Below are positions 50,714-59,550 of a DNA stretch of 64,000 nucleotides, piece by piece (the first letter of the stretch is position 1; the number at the start of each line of letters is the position of its first letter). The notes below the pieces were generated by a model, which was not told the origin of the DNA, searched no databases, and saw only the letters and a program-made list of their open reading frames with translations. Source of the DNA: Natronogracilivirga saccharolytica (GTDB lineage: Bacteria > Bacteroidota > Rhodothermia > Balneolales > Natronogracilivirgulaceae); the NCBI RefSeq assembly GCF_017921895.1, contig NZ_JAFIDN010000001.1:1-64000 (forward strand), in the 5' to 3' direction. Position numbers and translations under genes: made by a program.

Positions 50714-50914
50714 GCGGCAAAGGTCTGAAGCCATTCCAAATATATTTGTTTGGACAGGCATATTGAATATTTTATGTCTTCCTGACAGGCATTCATTGTA
50801 TGATTGCACTGCTGTACAGGTATGATCAACATTTATCAGTTACTTTAAGTGCTATTGGTTAATGTTTTCTTCGCAGAGTGACCATCATGGCAACTACAAA
50901 TCCGTGTATTATCC

Positions 50915-52543
50915 GTGGCTTCTCAAATAGGCATTCTTGATCTGATTATTGTACTTGCCTTTGTTGGCTATATTTGCTGGCGTGGATTCACTGCCTCCAG
51001 GAATCAGAAATCACCTGCGGACTTTTTTCTTGCCAGCAGATCCCTGACCTGGCCCCTTATCGGTATTTCTCTTTACGCATCGAACATGTCCAGCAGCAGT
51101 CTGATAGGACTGTCCAGCAGTGGCTATGAAAACGGGATCTACGTTTACAATTACGAGTGGATGGGGATCATCCTGCTGGTCATTTTTGCCATTTATTTTG
51201 TCCCACTCTACTTAAGGGCAAAACTGTATACCATGCCTGAGCTTCTGGAGAAGCGGTTTGATTTCAGGTCCCGTTATTATTTCTCAACCCTGAGCATACT
51301 GGTTAATATTGGCATTGACACTGCCGGAGCGCTTTACGCAGGAGGAATCCTCATTCAAATCTTGTTTCCCGTGGTGGATATGGGAACCGCTATTCTGATT
51401 ATTGCCATCTCTGCAGGGATGTACACCATTGCCGGCGGACTCAGAGCCGTTGTTTTCACTGATGTACTGCAAGGTATACTGCTTACTGTCGGTTCACTGA
51501 TACTTACCATAATTCTTTTTAACCATATCGGCTCATGGGAGGCCATTAAAGAAGCAGCTCATCCGGATTCATTTAACCTCATCAGAAGCCGGGACGATAA
51601 GGTGCTTCCCTGGCCGGCGCTGATTCTGGGATTACCCCTCTTGAGTTTTTATTTCTGGTGCACCAATCAGCACATAGTACAGCGTGTCCTGGGAGCGCGT
51701 TCCATAGATGACGGCCGAAAAGGAGCCATATTTGCAGGATTTCTTAAAGTTCCCGTGCTTTTTATCATGATTTTTCCCGGCATCATGGCCTTGTCCATTT
51801 ATCCTGAGCTTGACAATCCCAATATGGTGATGCCTCAGTTGATGCTGGATTTTCTTCCTGCCGGCATTCTCGGTTTGGTTCTTGCAGGATTTCTTGCCGC
51901 GTTGATGTCCAGCATCGATTCTGCACTGAACTCCGCTTCAACACTGCTTACAATGGATTTTTATAAAAAAATCCGGCCCAGGTCAGACCAAAAAGAACTG
52001 GTCCGGATTGGCAGGATTTTTACATTGCTGTTTGTTCTTATTGCCTCTTTATGGGCACCTTATATTGACCGTTTCCCGACATTGTGGGAATATTTGCAGG
52101 CGGCACTTTCCTACCTGATCCCGCCTGTTGTGGTTTGTTTCCTGTTCGGATTGTACTGGAAACGTGCCACACCTTTGGCAGCCTTCATGTCCCTGATTGT
52201 CGGCGGCTTATCCGCTTTAATTATCATGTTGCTTCATGCTCTGGCGCTGATACCTTACATTCATTTTCTGTATGTAGCTGCCATTCTGTTTGGCCTCAGT
52301 TCCCTGACCATGATTATTACAAGCCTGATTGACAAACATCCGGGATTAAGTGAAAGCTTTGCAGATCAGTTCCGTGCGCAGACCGAAGAAGAATCATCAC
52401 AGACTCCCAGTTCTGATGAAGAAAACAAAACCACAGACATCAAAACTGATACCAGCGTTTCAGGATCCGCTTACATGGATTATCGTTTTTATGCTGCTGT
52501 TCTGATGATACTGACTACAGGTGTTGTAATATGGTTCTGGTAA
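50915..52543 (+). CDS. SGLT-like sodium/sugar symporter
   Basis: A 542-residue SSS-family transporter with about 14 spans. ASNMSSSSLIGLSSSGYENG, TIAGGLRAVVFTDVLQG, FWCTNQHIVQRVLGAR and LAALMSSIDSALNSASTLLTMD are the SGLT blocks, the last holding the sodium-site Ser residues. The start is a GTG at 50915; an ATG at 50887 is in another frame. A polar loop (about 485-515) precedes the last span. It likely imports glucose or short glucosides freed by the hydrolases. It lies between hydrolase and LacI, 201 bases after the former. Confidence 0.92.
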   Translation: MASQIGILDLIIVLAFVGYICWRGFTASRNQKSPADFFLASRSLTWPLIGISLYASNMSSSSLIGLSSSGYENGIYVYNYEWMGIILLVIFAIYFVPLYLRAKLYTMPELLEKRFDFRSRYYFSTLSILVNIGIDTAGALYAGGILIQILFPVVDMGTAILIIAISAGMYTIAGGLRAVVFTDVLQGILLTVGSLILTIILFNHIGSWEAIKEAAHPDSFNLIRSRDDKVLPWPALILGLPLLSFYFWCTNQHIVQRVLGARSIDDGRKGAIFAGFLKVPVLFIMIFPGIMALSIYPELDNPNMVMPQLMLDFLPAGILGLVLAGFLAALMSSIDSALNSASTLLTMDFYKKIRPRSDQKELVRIGRIFTLLFVLIASLWAPYIDRFPTLWEYLQAALSYLIPPVVVCFLFGLYWKRATPLAAFMSLIVGGLSALIIMLLHALALIPYIHFLYVAAILFGLSSLTMIITSLIDKHPGLSESFADQFRAQTEEESSQTPSSDEENKTTDIKTDTSVSGSAYMDYRFYAAVLMILTTGVVIWFW

Positions 52544-52657
52544 TGTCCTTTGATTTTGAACAGAGCATTTTATTAAATCACGTGCGGGGATTAACCTTTT
52601 AAATTATTAACAATATTGTCACAAAATATACTTGATTCCATTGCAATTGAGTCTTAT

Positions 52658-52676
52658 TATGCAATAATATTGCATA
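52658..52676. promoter_or_regulatory. 19-bp palindrome, probable LacI-family operator
   Basis: TATGCAATA and TATTGCATA are perfect reverse complements around one central A. It lies 42 bases before the ATG of the LacI regulator. An ATTGCAAT octamer sits 11 bases further upstream. Symmetric sites of 16-20 bases are usual for LacI proteins; autoregulation is inferred. Confidence 0.6.
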
Positions 52677-52718
52677 GCATTTGAAATTTATTTCAGCCAG
52701 CCACACACAGAAGAATAA

Positions 52719-53738
52719 ATGAAAGTAACCTTAAAAGACATTGCCCGGGAAACGGGCTATTCCATATCAACAATCTCACGGGTTTTAAGCAATGTTGGCA
52801 AAATAAGTCCAAAAGCAAGGGATGAAATAATTCAGGCTGCCAAGAGATTAAACTATCCCGTATCGCGTATCGCAGGGCAAGATATTCCGGGGAAACAGCA
52901 GAATATTGCTTTGGTAACGGATTTTCATGAAGGCGAGTTTTATGCTTCCTACTATTACGGAATCGACAGAGCTGCTGCGGAAGAAAAGGTTCGTATTGCC
53001 TTGCTGAATGTAGCCGAGCCTCGCAAGAATATTAAGAAGTTCATGTCGGATCTTATTGCCGAAAAATATTTTGATGGAGCGATCATTTTCATACCGGAAT
53101 TGATCCGTCAGGATTATGAGGATCTTATGAAAATAATCCCGGACCATTTTCACGTGGTTTCCAATGCAATGATCGAAAATCCCTTGCTTGCAACCATCAC
53201 CTTTGACGGATACAGCGGCGGACACCAGGCTGCCAGACTTTTTCATGAAGCCGGTTATCAAAATGTTGGCATTGTTAAAGGCCCTGCAAGGAAAGCAGAA
53301 AGCAGGTTCCGGTACAACGGATTCAATGATTTCGTCTCAAGCGTTCCTGAGATGAATCTGGTCTGGGAATGCGACGGAAATTTTGAATTCAACTCCGGTG
53401 TCCAAAGCTTTTATGACCTGGTGGAGAGCGGAAATAAACCGGAAGCAATTTTTATTTGCAACGATTTGATGGCTTCCGCATTTATCGATACCGCGGTGGC
53501 CAATAATGTCCGTATCCCGGATGACATTGCCATTCTGGGCTACGATGATCTGCCCATGTGCCGGAATAATAACCCGACTATTTCCTCTGTCCGCACTGAT
53601 TTTAAACAATTGGGTACTGCCAGTATCCGGTCTTTAAAAAACCGGCATCCAAAAGAAGGTCAGCAGCATGGAGTTCTGAGCCTCATACCGGTATCAATTG
53701 TTGAAAGAGAATCTATTTCAACTAAAATTGAAGTGTGA
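52719..53738 (+). CDS. LacI-family transcriptional regulator
   Basis: A 339-residue repressor. The N-terminal helix-turn-helix is VTLKDIARETGYSISTISR, with the hinge near 45-60, followed by a periplasmic-binding-protein fold with IALVTDFHEGEFYASYYYGI, HQAARLFHEAGYQNVGIVKG, AIFICNDLMASAFID and DIAILGYDDLPM. It probably senses a sugar from glucan breakdown and controls the neighbouring hydrolase and symporter genes. The frame ends at 53738. Confidence 0.95.
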   Translation: MKVTLKDIARETGYSISTISRVLSNVGKISPKARDEIIQAAKRLNYPVSRIAGQDIPGKQQNIALVTDFHEGEFYASYYYGIDRAAAEEKVRIALLNVAEPRKNIKKFMSDLIAEKYFDGAIIFIPELIRQDYEDLMKIIPDHFHVVSNAMIENPLLATITFDGYSGGHQAARLFHEAGYQNVGIVKGPARKAESRFRYNGFNDFVSSVPEMNLVWECDGNFEFNSGVQSFYDLVESGNKPEAIFICNDLMASAFIDTAVANNVRIPDDIAILGYDDLPMCRNNNPTISSVRTDFKQLGTASIRSLKNRHPKEGQQHGVLSLIPVSIVERESISTKIEV

Positions 53739-53955
53739 GAAAATCCGAGAACTGCCGTTAGAACTGTTGTAACCTTTTTTTCCGGTACAGCTAGTAATAA
53801 TCTTTCTGTGATTAAGCAAGCTGCACATTTATACTGAATATAAATGCTGCTCATTTCAAGTTTGCCTCTCCCGTGCATAATCATTGCTGCCGATTGATTG
53901 GTGTACCCCGCCAGGAGGCAAAGAGGTAATATGGATGCGCCCTGCCGGGCGCACC

Positions 53956-53994
53956 AAAAAAATGGGGCGCAAGCAGTATTACCACTTACGCCCC
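53956..53994 (-). terminator. Rho-independent terminator of the 54026 gene
   Basis: On the minus strand GGGGCGTAAG (53994 to 53985) pairs with CTTGCGCCCC (53973 to 53964) with one wobble, followed by ATTTTTTT. It starts 31 bases after the stop codon. Confidence 0.88.
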
Positions 53995-54025
53995 GTACTC
54001 AATTGCCAAACTATAACAGGAGAGG

Positions 54026-54991
54026 TTATTTGACAAGTGTAAGGTTGCGAGTCAACACTTTATCTCCAACCTGGAGTCTGTAAATGTATACACCACTGCT
54101 GAGATTGGACGCATCAAACGTAACCGTGTGCTGACCGGCTGACATATGACCGTCTTCCAAAGTTGCAACCTGCTGACCAAGCATATTGTATACTTCCAGT
54201 GTAACTTGGGATGCTTCCGGCAACGCAAAATCAATTTGTGTTGTCGGGTTGAACGGGTTCGGATAGTTCTGGCTCAGTTGAAGTGTTTCAGGCTTTTCTG
54301 AACCAACCAGTTCGCTGCTGGTGTCGTCAACCTTCACCAGTTGGAAATCATCCAGGAAAAACGTATGGTCTGGTCCACCACCAGGTGTTAGCATTTCACC
54401 ATCTTCATCTACAAAGTCAACAAATAAAACAACTTTAAAATAGGGAGCTTCCTCAACTCCTAATTCTTCCAGGTTCCATTCCGCTTCTACCCATTCTTCG
54501 CTTACTCCTCCGGGTATGGGAATGTGCAAATCACCGGTATCAAAACCGTCACCCTCAAGCTTCACCGTAATTTGTACGTCTTCCCGCGGTGACCAGACTT
54601 TTGCTCTGAAGATATAGTCCTGCACCTCGCCTACTTCCATAGGTTCGTCAAGGTCATACCAGAATCCAGCCCATGGCTGTCCACCATCCGTTCTTTCATA
54701 TTGCAAAACATAATCAGACTCATTCACACCTGACTTGTCCGGGTTCTCAATTCTTTCCAGTGCGGCACCTTCAAAAGGCATAAATGTAACCTGCAGCGTG
54801 TCGTCCGCGTCCCGTTCGCCCCATGGGAAATCATCATCCATATTGAAAGTATACGGGAAAGTGATAAGGTGAAATTCTTCTTCTTCTTCCGGTGCTGGTA
54901 TCACCTGCGCACCTGCATTACTGAACATATACATCGGTATAAGCAACCCGATAAACAGGCACTTAAATAGAACAGTATTTATTTTACTCAT
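54026..54991 (-). CDS. Secreted single-module protein with type IX sorting domain
   Basis: A 321-residue exported protein: signal peptide 1-28, a beta-sandwich module at about 43-220, and a C-terminal sorting domain from about 240 starting QNYPNPFNPTT and ending RNLTLVK. The module shares ENPDKSGVNESDYV, WAGF, KVWSPREDVQITVK and the final FFLDDFQL strand with the modules of the 59530 and 61903 proteins. It has no catalytic domain, so glycan binding at the cell surface is the likely role. It is transcribed alone and has its own terminator. Confidence 0.82.
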   Translation of the reverse strand: MSKINTVLFKCLFIGLLIPMYMFSNAGAQVIPAPEEEEEFHLITFPYTFNMDDDFPWGERDADDTLQVTFMPFEGAALERIENPDKSGVNESDYVLQYERTDGGQPWAGFWYDLDEPMEVGEVQDYIFRAKVWSPREDVQITVKLEGDGFDTGDLHIPIPGGVSEEWVEAEWNLEELGVEEAPYFKVVLFVDFVDEDGEMLTPGGGPDHTFFLDDFQLVKVDDTSSELVGSEKPETLQLSQNYPNPFNPTTQIDFALPEASQVTLEVYNMLGQQVATLEDGHMSAGQHTVTFDASNLSSGVYIYRLQVGDKVLTRNLTLVK

Positions 54992-55497
54992 AGCAACCTC
55001 ATTATTTCATCAATTCAATGTTTTCGTTGGGTAGTTTGTCAAATGTGCTCACAACCATACTGGCATATTAGCATCATTCACTAATGAAGTGTACAAACGT
55101 TCAGCTTAAAAAGCAATTTTTTTTCTTAAAAAAACAACAAATTTTCACCTGTATTGCGTTTCTATATCAGCGGTAGAACACTGCTTTTCAAATACAGCAG
55201 GAATAAATCCTGGATTGCCTCAATTCCTCTTTAACCTATCATTTTTGTTGAATTTTACTGCCAGAAAAGAAATATCAACCAATGTAAATCACACTCCCTG
55301 TAACATACAACGGGAAAGACTCACATTTCTTTTTCAGAAGAAAATAGGGCAAATTTATTGCAAAAAGTTTTTATAATGAGCATATTTCCTTTCAAACAAA
55401 ACATAAGTTGCTTTTATAAAGCGTTAACTTATTTCTAGTAACTCTTTATAAAATAGAATCATAAAATAGAATCTCTCATTTAGCCAGACTCGACAGC
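54992..55497. promoter_or_regulatory. Divergent intergenic region of two secreted glucan genes
   Basis: A 506-base AT-rich stretch between the 54026 gene (minus) and the GH16 gene (plus), so both promoters lie here. TTATTGCAAA at about 55355 resembles half of the LacI palindrome in seven of nine positions. Otherwise I see only A/T-runs; no RNA gene or strong hairpin. Confidence 0.35.
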
Positions 55498-56619
55498 ATG
55501 AGCAATAATAAAACTTCTTCATCTCCACTTCTTGTGATCGTAGCATTGTTTTTTCTGACTCCCTTATCGTCATTAGCACAGGACTGGCAGTTGGTCTGGA
55601 CTGATGAATTTGAAACCCAGGATCTTGACACAACAAAATGGGAATACATGTACGGAACAGGTTCCATGTACGGTCTAAACAGATGGGGTAATTACGAAGA
55701 ACAGTATTACACCGACCGTGAAGAGAACATCTTTGTTGAAGATGGTAACCTTCATATTGTTGCCCGTGAGGAAAACCGTGGTGGGATGAATTATACCTCA
55801 GCTCGAATCCGGAGCAAGGGCAAGGCCGATTTTCGATATGGAAAGTTTGAAATCCGGGCAAAACTACCGGAGGGTCAAGGACTGTGGCCTGCCATCTGGA
55901 TGCTGCCAACAGAAGAAGTTTATGGTGAGTGGCCTCAAAGCGGAGAGATCGATATAATGGAACTGATTGGTCACGAACCTGATGTTGTTCATGGTACTGT
56001 TCATTACGGTCCTCCTTGGCCCGACAATCAAAGCAGAGGTCATTACTATACCCTGAGTGAGGGAAAGTTCAGTGATGATTTTCACGTTTTTACTATTGAG
56101 TGGATGCCGGATCGAATCACCTGGTACGTGGATGATAATTTCTTCACGTTTGTGACACCAAGCAATTTAGAACCCCATAACTGGCCATTTGATGAGAAAT
56201 TCCATCTCTTGTTGAATGTGGCGGTCGGCGGAATATGGCCTGGCAGCCCCGACGGAACAACCGAGTTTCCCCAGGAAATGATTGTTGATTGGATTCGTGT
56301 GTATCAGGATGCCGAGTTGACATCATCAGAAGCTGATGACCTGCAGGATATACCCTCACGTTTTGCATTGCACCAAAATCATCCTAATCCATTCAACCCG
56401 ACGACCAATATTTCGTTTGATCTTCCTGAAGCCGAACATGTGAATATCCGGGTCTATGATATGCTTGGACGTCAGGTAGCCGTAGCTGCTAATGACAATT
56501 TCCAGGCGGGTAATCACACCATTTCATTTGATGCAAGTTCTCTGAGTTCCGGCACCTACATTTACCGAATAGTTACCGACTCTTATCAGCAGTCACGCAC
56601 GATGCAGTTGATCAAGTAG
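55498..56619 (+). CDS. GH16 endo-beta-1,3-glucanase (laminarinase-like) with type IX sorting domain
   Basis: A 373-residue enzyme. Signal peptide 1-27, GH16 domain about 29-275, sorting domain from about 294 (NHPNPFNPTT, ending TMQLIK). The catalytic motif GEIDIMELIGH gives Glu150 (nucleophile), Asp152 and Glu155 (acid/base). The Met inserted in the ExDxxE form is that of laminarinases and related beta-1,3-glucanases. WDWIRVYQ-like VDWIRVYQDAE ends the fold. It is probably cell-surface-attached or released. It is more than 60 percent identical by eye to the GH16 part of the 59530 protein. Confidence 0.94.
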   Translation: MSNNKTSSSPLLVIVALFFLTPLSSLAQDWQLVWTDEFETQDLDTTKWEYMYGTGSMYGLNRWGNYEEQYYTDREENIFVEDGNLHIVAREENRGGMNYTSARIRSKGKADFRYGKFEIRAKLPEGQGLWPAIWMLPTEEVYGEWPQSGEIDIMELIGHEPDVVHGTVHYGPPWPDNQSRGHYYTLSEGKFSDDFHVFTIEWMPDRITWYVDDNFFTFVTPSNLEPHNWPFDEKFHLLLNVAVGGIWPGSPDGTTEFPQEMIVDWIRVYQDAELTSSEADDLQDIPSRFALHQNHPNPFNPTTNISFDLPEAEHVNIRVYDMLGRQVAVAANDNFQAGNHTISFDASSLSSGTYIYRIVTDSYQQSRTMQLIK

Positions 56620-56631
56620 TCAGTATCACTG

Positions 56632-56654
56632 ATAAAAGTCGATTCGACTTTTAT
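56632..56654 (+). terminator. Hairpin terminator after the GH16 gene
   Basis: ATAAAAGTCGA and TCGACTTTTAT form a perfect 11-bp inverted repeat around one base, 13 bases after the stop codon. The right arm supplies a TTTTAT tail. Confidence 0.7.
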
Positions 56655-56899
56655 TCCTTCTTGTGTAATGACTATACACCGTGTTGCCTTTGAACTGGCG
56701 ATTATAACATATAAAATGCCCATAACCGGGCATGTGACCGGACACACAAGTGCATAATTACATCTGGACATGGCATTTTGCTTAAGCGATTCACCGAGCA
56801 TTTGTCGATGTAAATCCAAAAAAATTATAAACAGATGTAATTAAAGCACCCTCATCAGCCACAGAAACTTCAGTAAATTCGCTTAAGAATACTATTATT

Positions 56900-59491
56900 A
56901 TGCGACTGCAAATTTTGCCTCTTTTACTTTTATCGGTATTCATTCCATTTAATAGCAAGGCTGAAACTCCTACGAATCCACCGGAGTTTTCACATCCTGC
57001 AGGCACCTATGAAAACCCTTTCGGACTTGAACTTTCCGCCCATGAGGATGCCACGGTTTATTACACTACAAACGGTGAAGTGCCAACGGAGACCTCCAAT
57101 GAATTCCAGCCCGGAGATCCCGTCCATATATCGGGATCGGTGATGGTGCGTGCCCGGGCCTTTCGTGAAGGTTATGATCCAAGCAAACCTGTAACCAAAG
57201 TGTTCACACAGCTACATCAGAATATCGCAGATTTCGATTCCAATTTACCGCTGGTTGTCGTCAATCAGTTCGATGACGTCATGCATCCGGAAGGTTTGCA
57301 CCGGAGTACCATCTATTTTTCCGTTATAGACCTCGATGATGATGGAAGAGCCCGGCTGCTGTCGGACGAACTCCACCTTCACAGTCGCTCAGAATCCAAC
57401 TACCGGGGTACAAGCTCACTCACCTTCCCCAAAAAACAATTCGGAGTGCGGCTGATCGATGAGCAGGATGAAAACCGGAACGAACCCATTCTGGGCCTGC
57501 CGTCTGAAAACAACTGGATCATGCATGCCCCCTGGGATGATCGTACCCTGATCCGTAATGCCGTTGCCTTTCAGCTGAGCAGCGACATGGGCCGTTATGC
57601 TCCCCGAACCCGTTTTGTAGAACTGTTTCTTCATGAAGGAGACGGGCCGGTAACAGAAGATCACTACCATGGTGTTTATATGCTTCTCGAACGGATCAAA
57701 TGGGACGACAACCGCGTCGACATCGAAAAAATCACCCCGGAGGACAATTCCGAACCGGAAATATCCGGCGGCTATATCATCAACTTTGACCGTGATATCC
57801 ATATCCGAAGCACCAGCAGAAATACAGGCTTTGCCCTGGTACGCCCGCAGGACTGGGATATCACTTCCCAGCAGCGCAGCTGGATCGAACAGTATCTCGG
57901 TGATCTGGAAAACGCCCTGTTTGGTGCTAACTTCCGGGATCCTGATGACGGCTATGCGGCGTATCTTGATCCCGAATCCTTCATAGATCACCATCTGATC
58001 ACCGAAACGCTCAAGGAAATGGACGGATATCGTCTGAGCACCTATCTGTATAAAGACCGCGGCGAACGTCTTGTTATGGGACCGGTCTGGGATTACAACC
58101 TCAGCCTGGGCAACTACACGACTACCGAGGGATGGAACGGACATGATCCGACCGGATGGTACTATACCCATGTTGACCCTGAAGATCAATATCTCAACGG
58201 CTGGTACACCCGGCTGTTCCAGGATCCTGATTTTGAAGAGCGCTACCGGGAGCGATGGTGGGAGCTGCGACAGGGAGCTTTTTCCTCTGATCACATTGTC
58301 AATATGATTCATGACTATGTCGACAAGCTTGATGAAGCCATAGACCGTAATTTTGAGCGATGGGACATCCTGGGTGATGATGTCTGGGAGTGGAGCCGCG
58401 ACGGGTTTGACACCTATGAAGAGGAAATTGACTACATGGTCAACTGGATTGAAACCCGGCTTGAATGGATCGACACCCAGATGGGAGAACCTCCGGCTGA
58501 CTTGTCCGATGAGACACAGCTGCGGTACTTCTGGTACTTTGGTGACAAAATGCTCAATAACACGCCTTTTGAAACTATCGATGCCTCATTTTCACTTGTG
58601 GACAATGCGCGTATCCGGTTTCATTCCGCTCTTGACGGATATCCGTTCCACGAAGACCACGACCTTTGGCGCAAGGCTTCCATGGAAAGGCGCAATCAAC
58701 CCACTGACATCAACTACCGGGAGAAAGGTAACGAAGGCAGACCATTCAACTGGAACGCCATGCGGGCTTTGCAGGTGCGCCAGCCATTCCGTGGGGATGC
58801 CGGTGAAAACACAATGATATTCGAACTCCCGACTACGGGAATGGATAGTCCCGTTTTCCGCTTTGCCGCCATGGATGAAGGAGCCGCCGAGGAACTGGTT
58901 ATAGATTATTCCGTTGCGGATCAGTCGGGACTGAATAAGACTGATTCTGATGCGGATTCGTCAAACCGGACAACCGGTGAACCTGAGTGGACGACAGAAG
59001 GAATCGGCGACGGCCGGTTCTCTTTGGGACAGGAGTATCAGGAATACAAAGTGGATTTCAGAGGCATCGAAAGTGTAACTGACAACCCCGACTTTAAAGT
59101 AAGAATCCGTTTTGACGGAGATATTATAGATGATGACCGGGGCAACCGGGTCACATTCAATAATTTCAGCTTTGAAGATGACGACAGCGAACCGGTTTCA
59201 GCCTCGTATGATGATGAGCAGAAACCCGGGACAGTCCGGCTTGAACAGAACTATCCCAATCCATTCAACTCTACAACAGTTATCCGGTATCATCTGCCGG
59301 AAAGCGGTAATGTCACACTTGATGTTTACGATGTTCTGGGGCAGCGGGTGAAGACTCTTGTTAACGAACAGCTTGCTGCCGGCAGTCATGAAGTCACACT
59401 GGATGCCGGCAGACTTTCCAGCGGCGTCTATCTGTACCGGCTTGAAGCTGGCTCCGGAAGCATTACAAAATCCATGCTTCTGGTAAAGTAA
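56900..59491 (+). CDS. Secreted CotH-kinase family protein with chitobiase-like and type IX sorting domains
   Basis: An 863-residue exported protein. Signal peptide 1-21; a chitobiase/hexosaminidase C-terminal-like domain at about 27-105 (ATVYYTTNGEVPT); the CotH kinase domain at about 110-535, with RGTSSLTFPKKQFGVRL, DRTLIRNAVAFQL, YHGVYMLLERIKWD, MDGYRLSTYLYKD and GPVWDYNLSLGN; a beta-rich region to about 770; and a sorting domain (QNYPNPFNSTT to KSMLLVK). CotH proteins phosphorylate proteins in spore coats and are found in secreted bacterial enzymes, but the target here is unknown. It lies between two GH16 genes. Confidence 0.9.
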   Translation: MRLQILPLLLLSVFIPFNSKAETPTNPPEFSHPAGTYENPFGLELSAHEDATVYYTTNGEVPTETSNEFQPGDPVHISGSVMVRARAFREGYDPSKPVTKVFTQLHQNIADFDSNLPLVVVNQFDDVMHPEGLHRSTIYFSVIDLDDDGRARLLSDELHLHSRSESNYRGTSSLTFPKKQFGVRLIDEQDENRNEPILGLPSENNWIMHAPWDDRTLIRNAVAFQLSSDMGRYAPRTRFVELFLHEGDGPVTEDHYHGVYMLLERIKWDDNRVDIEKITPEDNSEPEISGGYIINFDRDIHIRSTSRNTGFALVRPQDWDITSQQRSWIEQYLGDLENALFGANFRDPDDGYAAYLDPESFIDHHLITETLKEMDGYRLSTYLYKDRGERLVMGPVWDYNLSLGNYTTTEGWNGHDPTGWYYTHVDPEDQYLNGWYTRLFQDPDFEERYRERWWELRQGAFSSDHIVNMIHDYVDKLDEAIDRNFERWDILGDDVWEWSRDGFDTYEEEIDYMVNWIETRLEWIDTQMGEPPADLSDETQLRYFWYFGDKMLNNTPFETIDASFSLVDNARIRFHSALDGYPFHEDHDLWRKASMERRNQPTDINYREKGNEGRPFNWNAMRALQVRQPFRGDAGENTMIFELPTTGMDSPVFRFAAMDEGAAEELVIDYSVADQSGLNKTDSDADSSNRTTGEPEWTTEGIGDGRFSLGQEYQEYKVDFRGIESVTDNPDFKVRIRFDGDIIDDDRGNRVTFNNFSFEDDDSEPVSASYDDEQKPGTVRLEQNYPNPFNSTTVIRYHLPESGNVTLDVYDVLGQRVKTLVNEQLAAGSHEVTLDAGRLSSGVYLYRLEAGSGSITKSMLLVK

Positions 59492-59516
59492 GAACCGGCT
59501 TCAGACGATTATCAGA

Positions 59517-59550
59517 CAAATGATGCTGGTTATTTAACCAGCATCATTTG
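59517..59550. terminator. Long inverted repeat at the convergent ends of the CotH and GH16 genes
   Basis: Two perfect 16-bp arms (59517-59532, starting CAAATGATGCTGG, and 59535-59550) flank a TT centre. The right arm encodes the last codons (MMLV) of the minus-strand GH16 gene, whose stop is at 59530-59532. It can end transcription from both sides, though no long T-run follows. Confidence 0.6.
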
